Assembly: GCF_044594925.1 (NCBI RefSeq)
Contig: NZ_CP138991.1
Coordinates: forward strand, 62,001 to 126,000
DNA: 64,000 nucleotides
Reading direction: 5' to 3'
Source of the DNA: Maribacter sp044594925
Lineage (GTDB): Bacteria > Bacteroidota > Bacteroidia > Flavobacteriales > Flavobacteriaceae
The position numbers and the translations under genes are program-made. Shown here in pieces: positions 41,601 through 50,230 of the stretch; within the stretch, counting starts at the first letter, position 1; every line of letters begins with the position of its first letter. The notes beneath the pieces are model-generated. The model was not told the DNA's origin and did no database searches. It worked only from the letters and a program-made list of their open reading frames with translations.

Positions 41601-41606
41601 AATAAT

Positions 41607-42065
41607 ATGAAAATAGGCAAGTCACTTTTAGTATTGGTTTTAATCTCGTTTTGTTCTGCTAGTATGGTAGGACAAGAAATAACCGTTTTTCAGGGAATGT
41701 GGGGCGATGAATTTTATAAGGATAAAGAAAAAATTTCTTGGAAAGAGTTTGGAATGGCTATGGATTCTAATCCTGCTTCCGAAGTTTATTGGTCCAAATC
41801 TAAAAAGCAGTATGGAGCTACTTTTGCTGCCGCCACGGCCAATTTGGGCTTTGGAATATGGTATTTAGTAAATGATAATGCAGACAAGAGCACAACGGCC
41901 CCAATAGTTGGTTTTGCAGGGACAGCAGTAGTTGGTTCCATCTTTTATTGTTTAGCGAATAAAAACAAGAAGAATGCTATCTTGGAATTTAATGATAGTC
42001 TTGGTAAAACAACGTATAGATTAGTGCCATCACAACAAGGGATCGGTCTGGCATTAAAATTTTAA
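41607..42065 (+). CDS. Unknown small exported/membrane protein
   Basis: 152 residues, not recognised. The ATG at 41607 gives a clean signal peptide (KIGKSLLVLVLISFCSASMVGQE). An upstream ATG at 41565 lies inside an inverted repeat and is unlikely. The middle is polar with aromatic residues (WGDEFYKDKEKISWKEFG). The second half has two glycine/alanine-rich hydrophobic stretches (GATFAAATANLGFGIWYLV and VGFAGTAVVGSIFYCLA) that could form a membrane hairpin, then a short charged tail. A possible role in the envelope cannot be specified. A hairpin with a T tract ends the unit. Confidence 0.65.
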   Translation: MKIGKSLLVLVLISFCSASMVGQEITVFQGMWGDEFYKDKEKISWKEFGMAMDSNPASEVYWSKSKKQYGATFAAATANLGFGIWYLVNDNADKSTTAPIVGFAGTAVVGSIFYCLANKNKKNAILEFNDSLGKTTYRLVPSQQGIGLALKF

Positions 42066-42093
42066 TATTATCATTCCTACTTAAGTAGGCAAT

Positions 42094-42160
42094 GGGATAT
42101 GTCTTATTTTTAGGGAGCTTATAGTAAACTCCTCATTATGACAAGACATATCCCTTTTTT
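42094..42160 (+). terminator. Terminator-like hairpin that spans the next gene's start codon
   Basis: GGGATATGTCTT (42094-42105) pairs perfectly with AAGACATATCCC (42143-42154), followed by six T. An inner stem GGGAG / CTCCT adds stability. The right arm and T tract are codons 2-8 of the gene starting at 42138. The palindrome CCTACTTAAGTAGG lies just upstream (42076-42089). Confidence 0.6.
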
Positions 42161-43652
42161 GTTTGTATTCCTTTCATTCATTCCATTTAATGGTTTTTCC
42201 CAGCAGGGCGTATTATTGGACGAATTGTCCAATGCCTACGCAGACGCTAGTATTCCTTTACTAAAAGAGCTTTTGGGCATACCAAATGATGCTTTTTACC
42301 CAGAAGATATCGAAAATAACGTAGGGTGGTGTGAAAAGGAATTTGGAGAAAGAGGTTTTTTAACACGGCGAATAAGTACCTCACAGGCACCGCTTCTATT
42401 GGCTGAACGAAAACACCCAAAAGCAGAAAAAACAGTATTAATTTATCTGCAGCTCGATGGTCAGCCAGTGGATAGTACACGTTGGTTTCAAGAAAACCCG
42501 TATAAACCTGTTCTGAAAAGAAAGAAAAGTAACGATGAATGGGAAGAAGTTGACTGGGATGCCGAGAATCCAATAGAAGACGATTGGCGCATCTTTGCGC
42601 GTTCTGCCAGTGATGCTAAGGGCCCTGTAGCCATGTTCTTAACCGCTCTTGATGCAGCAGCTTCCAAGAAGATAGTTCCAAACTACAATATAAAGGTTAT
42701 CATGGATTTTGAGGAAGAGATGGGTTCCCCTAGACTACCCGAAGCTGTGACTATGAACGCCGAATTATTAAAAGCGGATATGTTAATCATTTTTGATGGT
42801 CCGCGTCACATTAGCAATAAACCTACCTTAACTTTTGGAGCTAGAGGCATAGCGACTATTACGCTAACTACTTATGGCCCAATTGTTCCGCAACATAGTG
42901 GTCATTTCGGTAATTACGCCCCTAATCCTGCATTACGATTGTCCAAACTATTGGCTTCAATGAAGGATGATGACGGACGGGTCATAATACCCGGATTTTA
43001 TGATGGTATAGCAATTGACCCTAAGACGGAAACGGTTTTAAAGAATGTCCCTGACAATGAAGATGAAATAAAGAAAAGACTTCAGATTGTAGCTTCGGAT
43101 AAAGTTGGCGCATACTATCAAGAGGCCATTCAATATCCATCGTTAAATATTAGAGGAATGCAGTCGGGCTGGATAGATGAAAAAGTACGTACCATTATAC
43201 CGGGATGGGCCAGGGCGGAGCTCGATGTAAGGTTGGTGCTAGAGTCCAATCCAGAACGTTTAATACAATTGGTCAAAAGGCATATAGCTTCCCAAGGATA
43301 TTATGTTACGGATACAGTTCCTACATCAGAAGAACGATTAGCACATCATAAGATAGCCACCTTCACTTCAGAGATATCGTATCAATCCTTTAGGACGGAT
43401 TTTGATTCAGAAGTGGGCATATGGTTAACTAGTGCGTTGAAAAATGCTTTTGGTGAAGATCCAATACGCATTCGAATGAGTGGGGGTTCTATTCCAATAG
43501 CTCCTTTTGTAACTACTTTAGGTATTCCTGCGGTTACAGTGCCGACAGTAAATAGGGATAATAACCAACATAGTCCTAATGAAAATTTAAGAATAGGAAA
43601 TTATAGGGAGGGCGTAAAAACCATGATTGCCATTCTTATGGAAAAGTTATGA
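42138..43652 (+). CDS. Exported M20-family metallopeptidase-like protein
   Basis: A 504-residue, exported (signal peptide ending near GFSQQ) M20/M25/M40-type hydrolase. Metal-site motifs are ARSASDAKGPVAMFL (bridging Asp), DFEEEMGS (catalytic Glu and ligand), IFDGPRH and NNQHSPNENL (His ligand). The first ligand, normally H in HxD, is Q105 in YLQLDGQPVD, which may be a subfamily trait or change metal binding. Probable peptidase or amidohydrolase of the periplasm. The start codon lies within a terminator-like hairpin. The signal peptide requires this start. Confidence 0.82.
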   Translation: MTRHIPFLFVFLSFIPFNGFSQQGVLLDELSNAYADASIPLLKELLGIPNDAFYPEDIENNVGWCEKEFGERGFLTRRISTSQAPLLLAERKHPKAEKTVLIYLQLDGQPVDSTRWFQENPYKPVLKRKKSNDEWEEVDWDAENPIEDDWRIFARSASDAKGPVAMFLTALDAAASKKIVPNYNIKVIMDFEEEMGSPRLPEAVTMNAELLKADMLIIFDGPRHISNKPTLTFGARGIATITLTTYGPIVPQHSGHFGNYAPNPALRLSKLLASMKDDDGRVIIPGFYDGIAIDPKTETVLKNVPDNEDEIKKRLQIVASDKVGAYYQEAIQYPSLNIRGMQSGWIDEKVRTIIPGWARAELDVRLVLESNPERLIQLVKRHIASQGYYVTDTVPTSEERLAHHKIATFTSEISYQSFRTDFDSEVGIWLTSALKNAFGEDPIRIRMSGGSIPIAPFVTTLGIPAVTVPTVNRDNNQHSPNENLRIGNYREGVKTMIAILMEKL

Positions 43653-43865
43653 TTTCAATTATAAAACCACTTTTCGTCTTGTTCCAGCTGTTAATAAGAA
43701 CGGTTTAGGCTTAGCTTTGCGGTTTTAAGGTTTTCGCAATAAGATGATCATTTGCGTTTGTAATTGTTGGTAAAACCTCCAGAAGCCTATGAAATCATAA
43801 AAAAAAACAATCGAACCCCGATTTTTAAATTTAATTAGTACATTAGCCAAAGTTTTATAAGAAAA
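43653..43865 (+). other. Untranslated region before the pheA attenuator
   Basis: No gene is recognised. The poly-A/T stretch near 43798-43835 probably contains the promoter for the leader transcript, but no clear TTG-N19-TAnnTTTG is visible (nearest: TACATTAG at 43838-43845). Confidence 0.35.
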
Positions 43866-43937
43866 ATGACAAAACAATATTTCTGGAACGGTTTTACCTT
43901 TTACTTCTTTTTTAAGAGAGGAACGAGACTGTTGTAG
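43866..43937 (+). CDS. Aromatic-rich attenuator leader peptide (pheL-like)
   Basis: A 23-codon ORF beginning MTKQYFWNGFTFYFFF and ending KRGTRLL before TAG. Nine of 23 residues are aromatic (6 Phe, 2 Tyr, 1 Trp), with three consecutive Phe codons at 43905-43913. It lies ~145 bases before pheA and immediately upstream of a competing antiterminator/terminator pair. Codons 20-22 carry the antiterminator strand ACGAGACT. This is the classical design for ribosome-mediated attenuation by charged tRNA-Phe. Too short for standard gene calling. Confidence rests on composition, position and RNA logic together. Confidence 0.82.
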   Translation: MTKQYFWNGFTFYFFFKRGTRLL

Positions 43938-43969
43938 GATATTTTAAATATAAACAATTGAAGTCTCGT
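43923..43969 (+). promoter_or_regulatory. Antiterminator stem of the pheA attenuator
   Basis: ACGAGACT (43923-43930, inside the leader ORF) is perfectly complementary to AGTCTCGT (43962-43969). A ribosome stalled at the Phe codons would leave the first strand free. A ribosome at the stop codon would cover it. Confidence 0.75.
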
Positions 43970-43990
43970 GAAAAACGGGGCTTTTTTTTT
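43961..43990 (+). terminator. Attenuator terminator before pheA
   Basis: AAGTCTCGT (43961-43969) pairs with ACGGGGCTT (43975-43983) over nine pairs including G-U pairs, followed by a run of nine T. It shares its left arm with the antiterminator. Confidence 0.85.
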
Positions 43991-44081
43991 GAATTCAACT
44001 CAAATATGTTTTACGGAATTTAGGTTGAATTTACCCAAAGGACAATCAATGGGTTAGTGCATAAGATTTAGATAGTAGTTA

Positions 44082-44930
44082 ATGAGTTTAAAAATAGCCA
44101 TACAGGGAGTAAAGGGTTCTAATCACCATCAGGTGGCCTTAGATTATTTTGGAGAGGATATCGACTTGGTGGAATGTCTTTCTTTTGATAGCCTAGTAGA
44201 CCAGTTGTTGAATAAAACTGCTGATAAGGCCGTAATGGCCATAGAAAATTCTATTGCAGGCTCTATTATACCGAACTACGCTTTGGTTTTTAAAAATGAC
44301 TTAGCCATTATTGGAGAATACTATCTTAGTATACATCATAATCTAATCGTTTATAAGGGACAGGGTTTGGAGAACGTTGAAGAAGTTCATTCACACCCAA
44401 TGGCATTGCTACAGTGTAAGGAATTTTTAAAATCATATCCAAAAATTAAATTGGTAGAGGCGGTTGATACAGCAGAAACAGCGGAACGTATACAAAAATA
44501 TCAGTTAAAACGTATTGCGGCCATTGCTCCCAAAGCTGCGGCAGAATTGTATGGTTTGGACATTATTGCTTCCGAAATACAGACTATTTCCAACAATTCT
44601 ACAAGATTTATTATTGTTAAGACTAAAAATCCATCTGATGAATCAGCGGATAAAGAGTTGTCCAAAACGGGTATCAATAAAGCATCCTTACGTTTTATAA
44701 CGGACCATAAGCGAGGTAGTTTAGCAACCGTATTGAATGTCATGAGCGATTGTAAATTGAACCTAACTAAAATTCAGTCCTTGCCCGTAATCGAAACTCC
44801 TTGGAAGTATGCGTTTTTCGTAGATGTAACTTTTACGGCGTACGAAGATTTTAGCAAGGCAAAATCATTATTGGATATTATGACGGAGGAATTCAAAGTT
44901 TTAGGAGAATATAAAAATGCCATGTTATGA
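44082..44930 (+). CDS. pheA: Prephenate dehydratase
   Basis: Converts prephenate to phenylpyruvate in phenylalanine synthesis. 282 residues: catalytic domain ~1-185 with AIENSIAGSIIPNY and the NNSTRFIIV motif (TRF, conserved Thr), then an ACT domain (~195-282: HKRGSLATVLNVMSDCKLNL, TKIQSLPV) that usually binds phenylalanine for feedback. No chorismate mutase domain is attached. That activity is fused to DAHP synthase three genes downstream. First gene of a tight operon behind the attenuator. Its stop overlaps the next start. Confidence 0.95.
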   Translation: MSLKIAIQGVKGSNHHQVALDYFGEDIDLVECLSFDSLVDQLLNKTADKAVMAIENSIAGSIIPNYALVFKNDLAIIGEYYLSIHHNLIVYKGQGLENVEEVHSHPMALLQCKEFLKSYPKIKLVEAVDTAETAERIQKYQLKRIAAIAPKAAAELYGLDIIASEIQTISNNSTRFIIVKTKNPSDESADKELSKTGINKASLRFITDHKRGSLATVLNVMSDCKLNLTKIQSLPVIETPWKYAFFVDVTFTAYEDFSKAKSLLDIMTEEFKVLGEYKNAML

Positions 44931-46075
44931 TACAGACGGCAGATAGATTACAGACCGTAAAGGAATATTACTTTTCTAAAAAGTTAAGGGAAGTCCGTTC
45001 GCTTATTACACAAGGCAAACCCATTATTAATATGGGGATAGGAAGCCCGGATTTAGCACCTTCAACAGCTGTGGTTGAGAGTATTCAGCAGGCAGTGTTG
45101 GATAGCGGAGCACATCAGTACCAGAGTTACCAAGGCCTACCGGAATTACGTAATGCCATAGCCTCTTTTTATGAAAATAAATTTAATGTAATTAGCGACC
45201 CCGCTACGGAAATACTTCCGTTGATGGGTTCTAAGGAAGGGATAATGCATATAAGTCTGGCATTTTTGAATGTAGGTGATGAAGTCTTGATTCCTAATCC
45301 TGGATACCCTACCTACACTTCTGTTACAAAATTGGTCGGTGCGGTTCCAAAATATTATGATCTAACGGAAACAACGAGCTGGTTTCCTAATTTAGAGGTT
45401 CTCGAAAAAGAGGATTTGACTAAGGTAAAGCTAATGTGGGTGAGCTACCCACATATGCCTACAGGAGCTAAAGGTAATAAAGAACAATTTGCTAATCTGG
45501 TTGCTTTTGCAAAACGAAATAATATTCTTTTAATAAACGATAATCCATATAGTTTTGTGCTCAATGAAACGCCTACTAGCCTACTGGAAACCAAAGGAGC
45601 AAAGGAAGTGTGTCTGGAATTAAATTCGCTTAGTAAAACTTTTAATATGGCCGGTTGGCGTGTAGGTTTTGTATTAGGCAGTGCAGACCATATCAATGCT
45701 ATTTTAAAAGTAAAGAGTAATATGGATTCCGGTATGTTCTATGGGATTCAAAAAGGAGCAATAAAGGCGTTACAGAGTACGGATGACTGGTATTATGATT
45801 TAAACGATGTCTATAGAAAGCGTAGAAAATTCATCTGGCAATTGGCGGAAAAACTAGGCTGCACTTACGATACTAAAGCCGTAGGGATGTTTGTTTGGGC
45901 AAAGTTGCCAAAGACTGTTGTATCAGCGGAAAAATTTATAGATGATATACTTTATGAGAAAGATGTATTCATCACTCCAGGTACAATTTTCGGTAGTAAT
46001 GGTGAAGGATATATTCGGTTTTCGCTCTGTGTGGCGGAGGAAAAGATAAAAGAGGCGATTAATAGATTTGAGTAG
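44927..46075 (+). CDS. Aminotransferase class I/II, probably aromatic
   Basis: A 382-residue fold-type I PLP aminotransferase. NMGIGSPDLAPS, the YQSYQGLPELRNAIASFY region, NPGYPTY and the Schiff-base lysine in LNSLSKTFNMAGWRVGFV are typical. The operon position between pheA and tyrA suggests transamination of phenylpyruvate/4-hydroxyphenylpyruvate (or prephenate) as the last step to Phe and Tyr. Sequence alone does not exclude another substrate such as LL-diaminopimelate. Overlap with pheA (ATGA) indicates coupled translation. Confidence 0.88.
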   Translation: MIQTADRLQTVKEYYFSKKLREVRSLITQGKPIINMGIGSPDLAPSTAVVESIQQAVLDSGAHQYQSYQGLPELRNAIASFYENKFNVISDPATEILPLMGSKEGIMHISLAFLNVGDEVLIPNPGYPTYTSVTKLVGAVPKYYDLTETTSWFPNLEVLEKEDLTKVKLMWVSYPHMPTGAKGNKEQFANLVAFAKRNNILLINDNPYSFVLNETPTSLLETKGAKEVCLELNSLSKTFNMAGWRVGFVLGSADHINAILKVKSNMDSGMFYGIQKGAIKALQSTDDWYYDLNDVYRKRRKFIWQLAEKLGCTYDTKAVGMFVWAKLPKTVVSAEKFIDDILYEKDVFITPGTIFGSNGEGYIRFSLCVAEEKIKEAINRFE

Positions 46076-46146
46076 TGAGATATCGGAAGTGAGATAACGG
46101 AAATTCGCTTAAAATCTCTAATCCAGTAGCTATTAGCTAAAAAAAT

Positions 46147-47007
46147 ATGAACGTATTTGTAATAGGAATCGGTTTAATAGGAGGGTCTTTCGTAAAGGAT
46201 ATCAAGGCTAAAATGCCCGAGGTAACCATATATGGAATAGATGCCAGTGAGGCCAATCTAGAGGAGGCTTTTGCATTAAATCTAATAGATGTAAAATCTA
46301 GTTATGATGCTTTAGACCTAGCGGATTTTGTAATGGTGAGTATTCCTGTTGATGTTGCGGTAGAGGAGCTTCCTAAAATTTTGGATAAGGTAAATGAGGG
46401 GTGTGTGGTATGCGACGCCGGCTCTACAAAGGAGTTGATTTGCGATGCATTGGAAGATCATCCTAAAAGAAGGAATTTCTTGGCCTGTCATCCTATTGCA
46501 GGTACTGAATTTTCTGGACCATCTGCAGCTATAAATGGTTTGTACGATGGTAAAACGAATATTATTTGTGAAGTAGAAAAGACAGCGTTTAAATTACAGG
46601 AAAAGGCTTTGGGAATATTTCAACTATTAGGAATGAGAATTCGTTACATGAATCCCAAAGCGCATGACAAGCATATTGCTTACGTCTCCCATTTGTCACA
46701 CATTAGTTCGTTTATGTTAGGAAAGACGGTTATTGAGAAGGAAAAAAATGAACGTGATATTTTTGACATGGCGGGTAGTGGATTTGAAAGTACGGTACGT
46801 TTGGCCAAAAGTTCACCAGCTATGTGGACACCTATTTTTGAACAAAATAAAGACAATGTTATAGAGACATTGGCAGAGTACATTCAAAATTTAGAACACT
46901 TCAAAAAAATGATTGAAGCAGACGATTTTGAAGGAGTTTATAATGAAATGAATAACACAAATAAGATAAAATCAATTTTAAAGGGAATACCACTAAACAA
47001 AAAGTAA
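46147..47007 (+). CDS. tyrA: Prephenate dehydrogenase
   Basis: NAD(P)-dependent oxidative decarboxylation of prephenate toward tyrosine. It has 286 residues with the dinucleotide fold VFVIGIGLIGGSFVKDI, the DAGSTKELICDAL segment, FLACHPIAGTEFSGP (catalytic His in HPIAG), HDKHIAYVSHLSH and FESTVRLAKSSP. There is no fused chorismate mutase or ACT domain. The stop and the next start share one base (TAATG). Confidence 0.95.
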   Translation: MNVFVIGIGLIGGSFVKDIKAKMPEVTIYGIDASEANLEEAFALNLIDVKSSYDALDLADFVMVSIPVDVAVEELPKILDKVNEGCVVCDAGSTKELICDALEDHPKRRNFLACHPIAGTEFSGPSAAINGLYDGKTNIICEVEKTAFKLQEKALGIFQLLGMRIRYMNPKAHDKHIAYVSHLSHISSFMLGKTVIEKEKNERDIFDMAGSGFESTVRLAKSSPAMWTPIFEQNKDNVIETLAEYIQNLEHFKKMIEADDFEGVYNEMNNTNKIKSILKGIPLNKK

Positions 47008-48089
47008 TGGAGAATACAAAAGAAATGAGAACATGGTTGGATGATATGGGTTTAGACCATCCACTAGTAATAGCAGGGCCGTGTAGTGCAGAAACCGAGG
47101 AACAAGTGTTGCGTATTGCGCATAGTCTTAAAGATACCGATGTTAATTATTACCGTGCAGGAATCTGGAAGCCAAGAACACGTCCGGGTAATTTTGAGGG
47201 AGTTGGAGCTTTGGGTCTAAAGTGGCTGCAGAAAGTAAAAGAAGAAACCGGTTTAAAGACAGCTACTGAAGTGGCGAACAGAGCACACGTAGAGCTTGCG
47301 TTAGAACATGACGTAGATTTGTTATGGATCGGAGCACGCTCAACGGTTAGCCCTTTTATAATGCAGGAACTGGCAGATGCTTTGGAAGGAACAGATAAAA
47401 TTGTTTTAGTGAAAAATCCTGTAAATCCTGATTTAGCCCTTTGGTTAGGAGGTATTGAACGTCTCCACACAGCAGGAATCAAAAAATTAGGAGCTATTCA
47501 TAGAGGCTTTTCAACCTATGAGAAGTCCAAGTACAGGAATATTCCAGAGTGGCAATTGGCGATAGAATTTCAAAACAAGTTCCCTGATTTACCATTGATA
47601 AACGATCCGTCTCATATTACAGGGAAAAGGGATATGATTTTTGACGTATCGCAGACCGCCTTAGATTTAAATTTTGATGGATTGATGATAGAGACGCACC
47701 ATGACCCGGATAATGCTTGGAGTGATGCTGCCCAGCAAGTTACCCCGGAGAGGTTAGTGCAGATTATGGATGATTTGAAAATTAGAAAAGAATCCGACCC
47801 AGAGGCCGATTATAATAGTCAGTTGAGTAATCTAAGGGCGCAAATAGATGTTATTGATAATCAATTGATAGATACATTAGGTAAACGTATGAAGGTTTCT
47901 GACGGAATCGGTGGTTTAAAGAAGTCAAGAAACGTTGCTGTTCTGCAGTCAAATCGATGGAACGAGATTTTAGGTAAGATGATTTTAGAGGGGGAATCTA
48001 AAGGACTAAGCGAGGAGTTTGTTCTTAGAATGTTCAAGGCAATTCATCAAGAATCCATTAACCATCAGGAGAAAATTTTAAAAGCATAA
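47007..48089 (+). CDS. Bifunctional DAHP synthase / chorismate mutase
   Basis: 360 residues. The N-terminal ~260 are a type Ibeta 3-deoxy-7-phosphoheptulonate synthase (VIAGPCSAETEEQVLRIA, YYRAGIWKPRTRPGNFEGVG, WIGARSTVSPF, VKNPVNPD, DPSHITGKRD). The C-terminal ~90 are an AroQ-type chorismate mutase (LRAQIDVIDNQLIDTLGKRM ... HQESINHQEKIL). It therefore encodes both the entry step of the shikimate pathway and the branch step to prephenate. The mutase domain may also act as the feedback sensor for DAHP synthase, as in related fusions. Last gene of the attenuated operon. Confidence 0.95.
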   Translation: MENTKEMRTWLDDMGLDHPLVIAGPCSAETEEQVLRIAHSLKDTDVNYYRAGIWKPRTRPGNFEGVGALGLKWLQKVKEETGLKTATEVANRAHVELALEHDVDLLWIGARSTVSPFIMQELADALEGTDKIVLVKNPVNPDLALWLGGIERLHTAGIKKLGAIHRGFSTYEKSKYRNIPEWQLAIEFQNKFPDLPLINDPSHITGKRDMIFDVSQTALDLNFDGLMIETHHDPDNAWSDAAQQVTPERLVQIMDDLKIRKESDPEADYNSQLSNLRAQIDVIDNQLIDTLGKRMKVSDGIGGLKKSRNVAVLQSNRWNEILGKMILEGESKGLSEEFVLRMFKAIHQESINHQEKILKA

Positions 48090-48093
48090 ATAA

Positions 48094-48128
48094 AAAAACC
48101 CCGACTTAAAAAGTCGGGATTTTTTTTA
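48094..48128 (+). terminator. Terminator of the aromatic operon
   Basis: CCCGACTT pairs with AAGTCGGG around a short A-rich loop, preceded by A residues and followed by eight or more T. Strong and possibly bidirectional. Confidence 0.9.
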
Positions 48129-48272
48129 CTCGATAATCGAGATTTATAATGCTCGGAGGCTTGTATCGAAATAAATGTTGGCTTTCTTTCAAATGCTTCG
48201 TAGGCTTGCCCCAAGGTAATTTACTTTTCATAAAGACATAGCTTTGCTATGCCCTGCCTACTGTTGGTAGTA

Positions 48273-48713
48273 TTATCTCTTAAAGATGTAACGGGTAATA
48301 AAAATCCCGGAACCGTCACCTTTACCGCTATCACTTTCAACGGCACTCGTTACAAAAGCAAGGTCCCAACCTTCGGCAACCAAGGCGTTTATTTTTGAGG
48401 TGATTACCGCATCGTTTGCTGCAATGTTCTGAAAACGGATTCCTGCTATATTAAAGAAGTTCAATAATTTGGTTTCGTCAAAATCTTTTACCCTGATTTC
48501 ACCTCTTTTTGACTTGTTTCGGGTGTTGTCATCTTCTGTTTGAGTTGATGTGAATTCGGTATAATCTTTTTTCTCGTTTCCGTCAATAATCCTTGAACGG
48601 CCTAGCCCACTGGACACTATAGATTCTACACTTGTAATGACTTTGTATTCTTGAGCATTCATTTCAAAAGTACATGCTAACGCTACAAAAGTGATAAAAA
48701 CAAATTTTTTCAT
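48273..48713 (-). CDS. Unknown small exported protein
   Basis: 146 residues, not recognised by function. The start at 48713 gives a signal peptide (KKFVFITFVALACTFEMNAQ). A longer frame to 48773 would add 20 non-signal residues. The mature part contains YKVITSVESIVSSGLGRSRI, the VKDFDETKLLNFFNIAG segment and a C-terminal EGWDLAFVTS...FITRYIFKR pattern that I have seen in small periplasmic proteins of related bacteria. Possibly one alpha/beta domain. Monocistronic and divergent from rsgA. Confidence 0.7.
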   Translation of the reverse strand: MKKFVFITFVALACTFEMNAQEYKVITSVESIVSSGLGRSRIIDGNEKKDYTEFTSTQTEDDNTRNKSKRGEIRVKDFDETKLLNFFNIAGIRFQNIAANDAVITSKINALVAEGWDLAFVTSAVESDSGKGDGSGIFITRYIFKR

Positions 48714-48827
48714 AAGGGTGAATTGGTTTAAATGATTAAAAGAATTAAAACTATTGCTTAACACAACGGGCATAAAATTATAAAATTGTTTCTTTGTTGT
48801 TCTAGCGCTGGAAATCTAGCAAACTAA

Positions 48828-49781
48828 ATGAAGGGAACGGTATATAAATCTACAGGAAGTTGGTACTACGTAAAATCCGAGAATGGAGATTTTTACGAAT
48901 GCAGGATTAAGGGCAAGTTTCGAATAAAGGGAATAAAAAGCACCAATCCTATCGCTGTAGGGGACGAGGTTCATTTTGAGGTAGAGACCATTGGGGATGA
49001 TACCGTAGGTATTATACATAAAATAGCGGACCGTAAGAATTATATTATTCGAAAGTCTGTGAACCTATCCAAACAGACCCATATTATAGCATCGAACCTG
49101 GACCAGGTTTTTCTATTGGTAACATTGAATAACCCAACTACTTATCCCGTTTTTATAGATCGCTTTTTAGTCACTGCCCAGGCATATGACATACCTGTTA
49201 CGCTCTTGTTCAATAAGGTGGATAGCTACAATGAAGACGAACTGGGGGAGGTAAAGTATTTAGCGGCCTTATACCGTAAAATTGGTTACGACTGTATTGG
49301 TATCTCTGCTAAAACCGGTAAGAATATCGATAAGGTAAAAGTGATGATGAGCGGAAAGACCTCTATGTTTTCCGGTCATTCCGGAGTAGGCAAGTCCACA
49401 TTGGTAAACGCCATCGAACCCAATCTAGATATAAAGACCAAAAAAATATCGGAACAACATATGCAAGGGCAGCATACCACAACTTTTGCGGAGATGTACG
49501 ACTTAACTTTTGACGCCCGTATTATTGACACGCCGGGCATAAAGGGGTTTGGAATCGTAGATATGGAGGCAGAGGAGATAGGGGATTACTTTCCAGAATT
49601 TTTTGAATTGAAACAACACTGTAAGTTCAATAATTGTATACATACGGATGAACCCAAATGTGCCGTTAAAAAGGCTTTGGAGGAAGAGGAAGTAGCATGG
49701 AGTAGATACAATAGTTACCTGCAAATGATTAAGGGTGAGGATGAAAATTACCGAGTAGATATACATGACGAGAAGAAATGA
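48828..49781 (+). CDS. rsgA: Ribosome small subunit-dependent GTPase A
   Basis: A late 30S-assembly GTPase (317 residues). N-terminal OB-fold (~1-70: GTVYKSTGSWYYVK, CRIKGKFRIK). Circularly permuted GTPase core: FNKVDSY (G4) precedes GHSGVGKSTLVNAI (G1), QHTTTFAEMY (G2) and DTPGIKGFG (G3). The C-terminal zinc knuckle has CKFNNCIHTDEPKC. Overlaps dtd by four bases (ATGA), so the two are probably co-translated. Confidence 0.96.
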   Translation: MKGTVYKSTGSWYYVKSENGDFYECRIKGKFRIKGIKSTNPIAVGDEVHFEVETIGDDTVGIIHKIADRKNYIIRKSVNLSKQTHIIASNLDQVFLLVTLNNPTTYPVFIDRFLVTAQAYDIPVTLLFNKVDSYNEDELGEVKYLAALYRKIGYDCIGISAKTGKNIDKVKVMMSGKTSMFSGHSGVGKSTLVNAIEPNLDIKTKKISEQHMQGQHTTTFAEMYDLTFDARIIDTPGIKGFGIVDMEAEEIGDYFPEFFELKQHCKFNNCIHTDEPKCAVKKALEEEEVAWSRYNSYLQMIKGEDENYRVDIHDEKK

Positions 49782-50230
49782 GAATAGTTTTACAACGTGT
49801 TTCAGAAGCTAGTGTAACGGTAGATGAGAAAACCATATCCTCAATAGGAAAAGGGCTTCTTGTATTACTTGGAATAACAGCGAATGACGATTTCAAGGAT
49901 AGTACCTGGCTTGTTAATAAGATTGCCAATCTGCGCATTTTTAATGATGAAGCCGGTGTCATGAATAAATCCATACTGGATGTTGAAGGAGATGTTATTG
50001 TGGTAAGTCAGTTTACGCTCTTTGCCTCTACTAAAAAAGGAAATAGACCTAGTTATATAAAAGCGGCCAAGCCTGATATTGCAATTCCTTTATATGAGTC
50101 CTTTGTCTCACAAATAGAGGATGCCTTAGGCAAAAAGGTAGGAACAGGTATATTTGGTGCAGATATGAAAGTGGGCTTAGTAAATGATGGCCCAGTGACC
50201 ATAACAATAGATTCTCAAAACAAAGAGTAG
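49778..50230 (+). CDS. dtd: D-aminoacyl-tRNA deacylase
   Basis: Removes D-amino acids (and glycine mischarged on tRNA-Ala) from tRNA. 150 residues, standard DTD length. The SQFTLFASTKKGNRPSY motif with the catalytic-pocket residues and the C-terminal NDGPVTITID (GP-x-T motif) are intact. N-terminus MRIVLQRVSEASVTVD is canonical. Confidence 0.97.
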   Translation: MRIVLQRVSEASVTVDEKTISSIGKGLLVLLGITANDDFKDSTWLVNKIANLRIFNDEAGVMNKSILDVEGDVIVVSQFTLFASTKKGNRPSYIKAAKPDIAIPLYESFVSQIEDALGKKVGTGIFGADMKVGLVNDGPVTITIDSQNKE

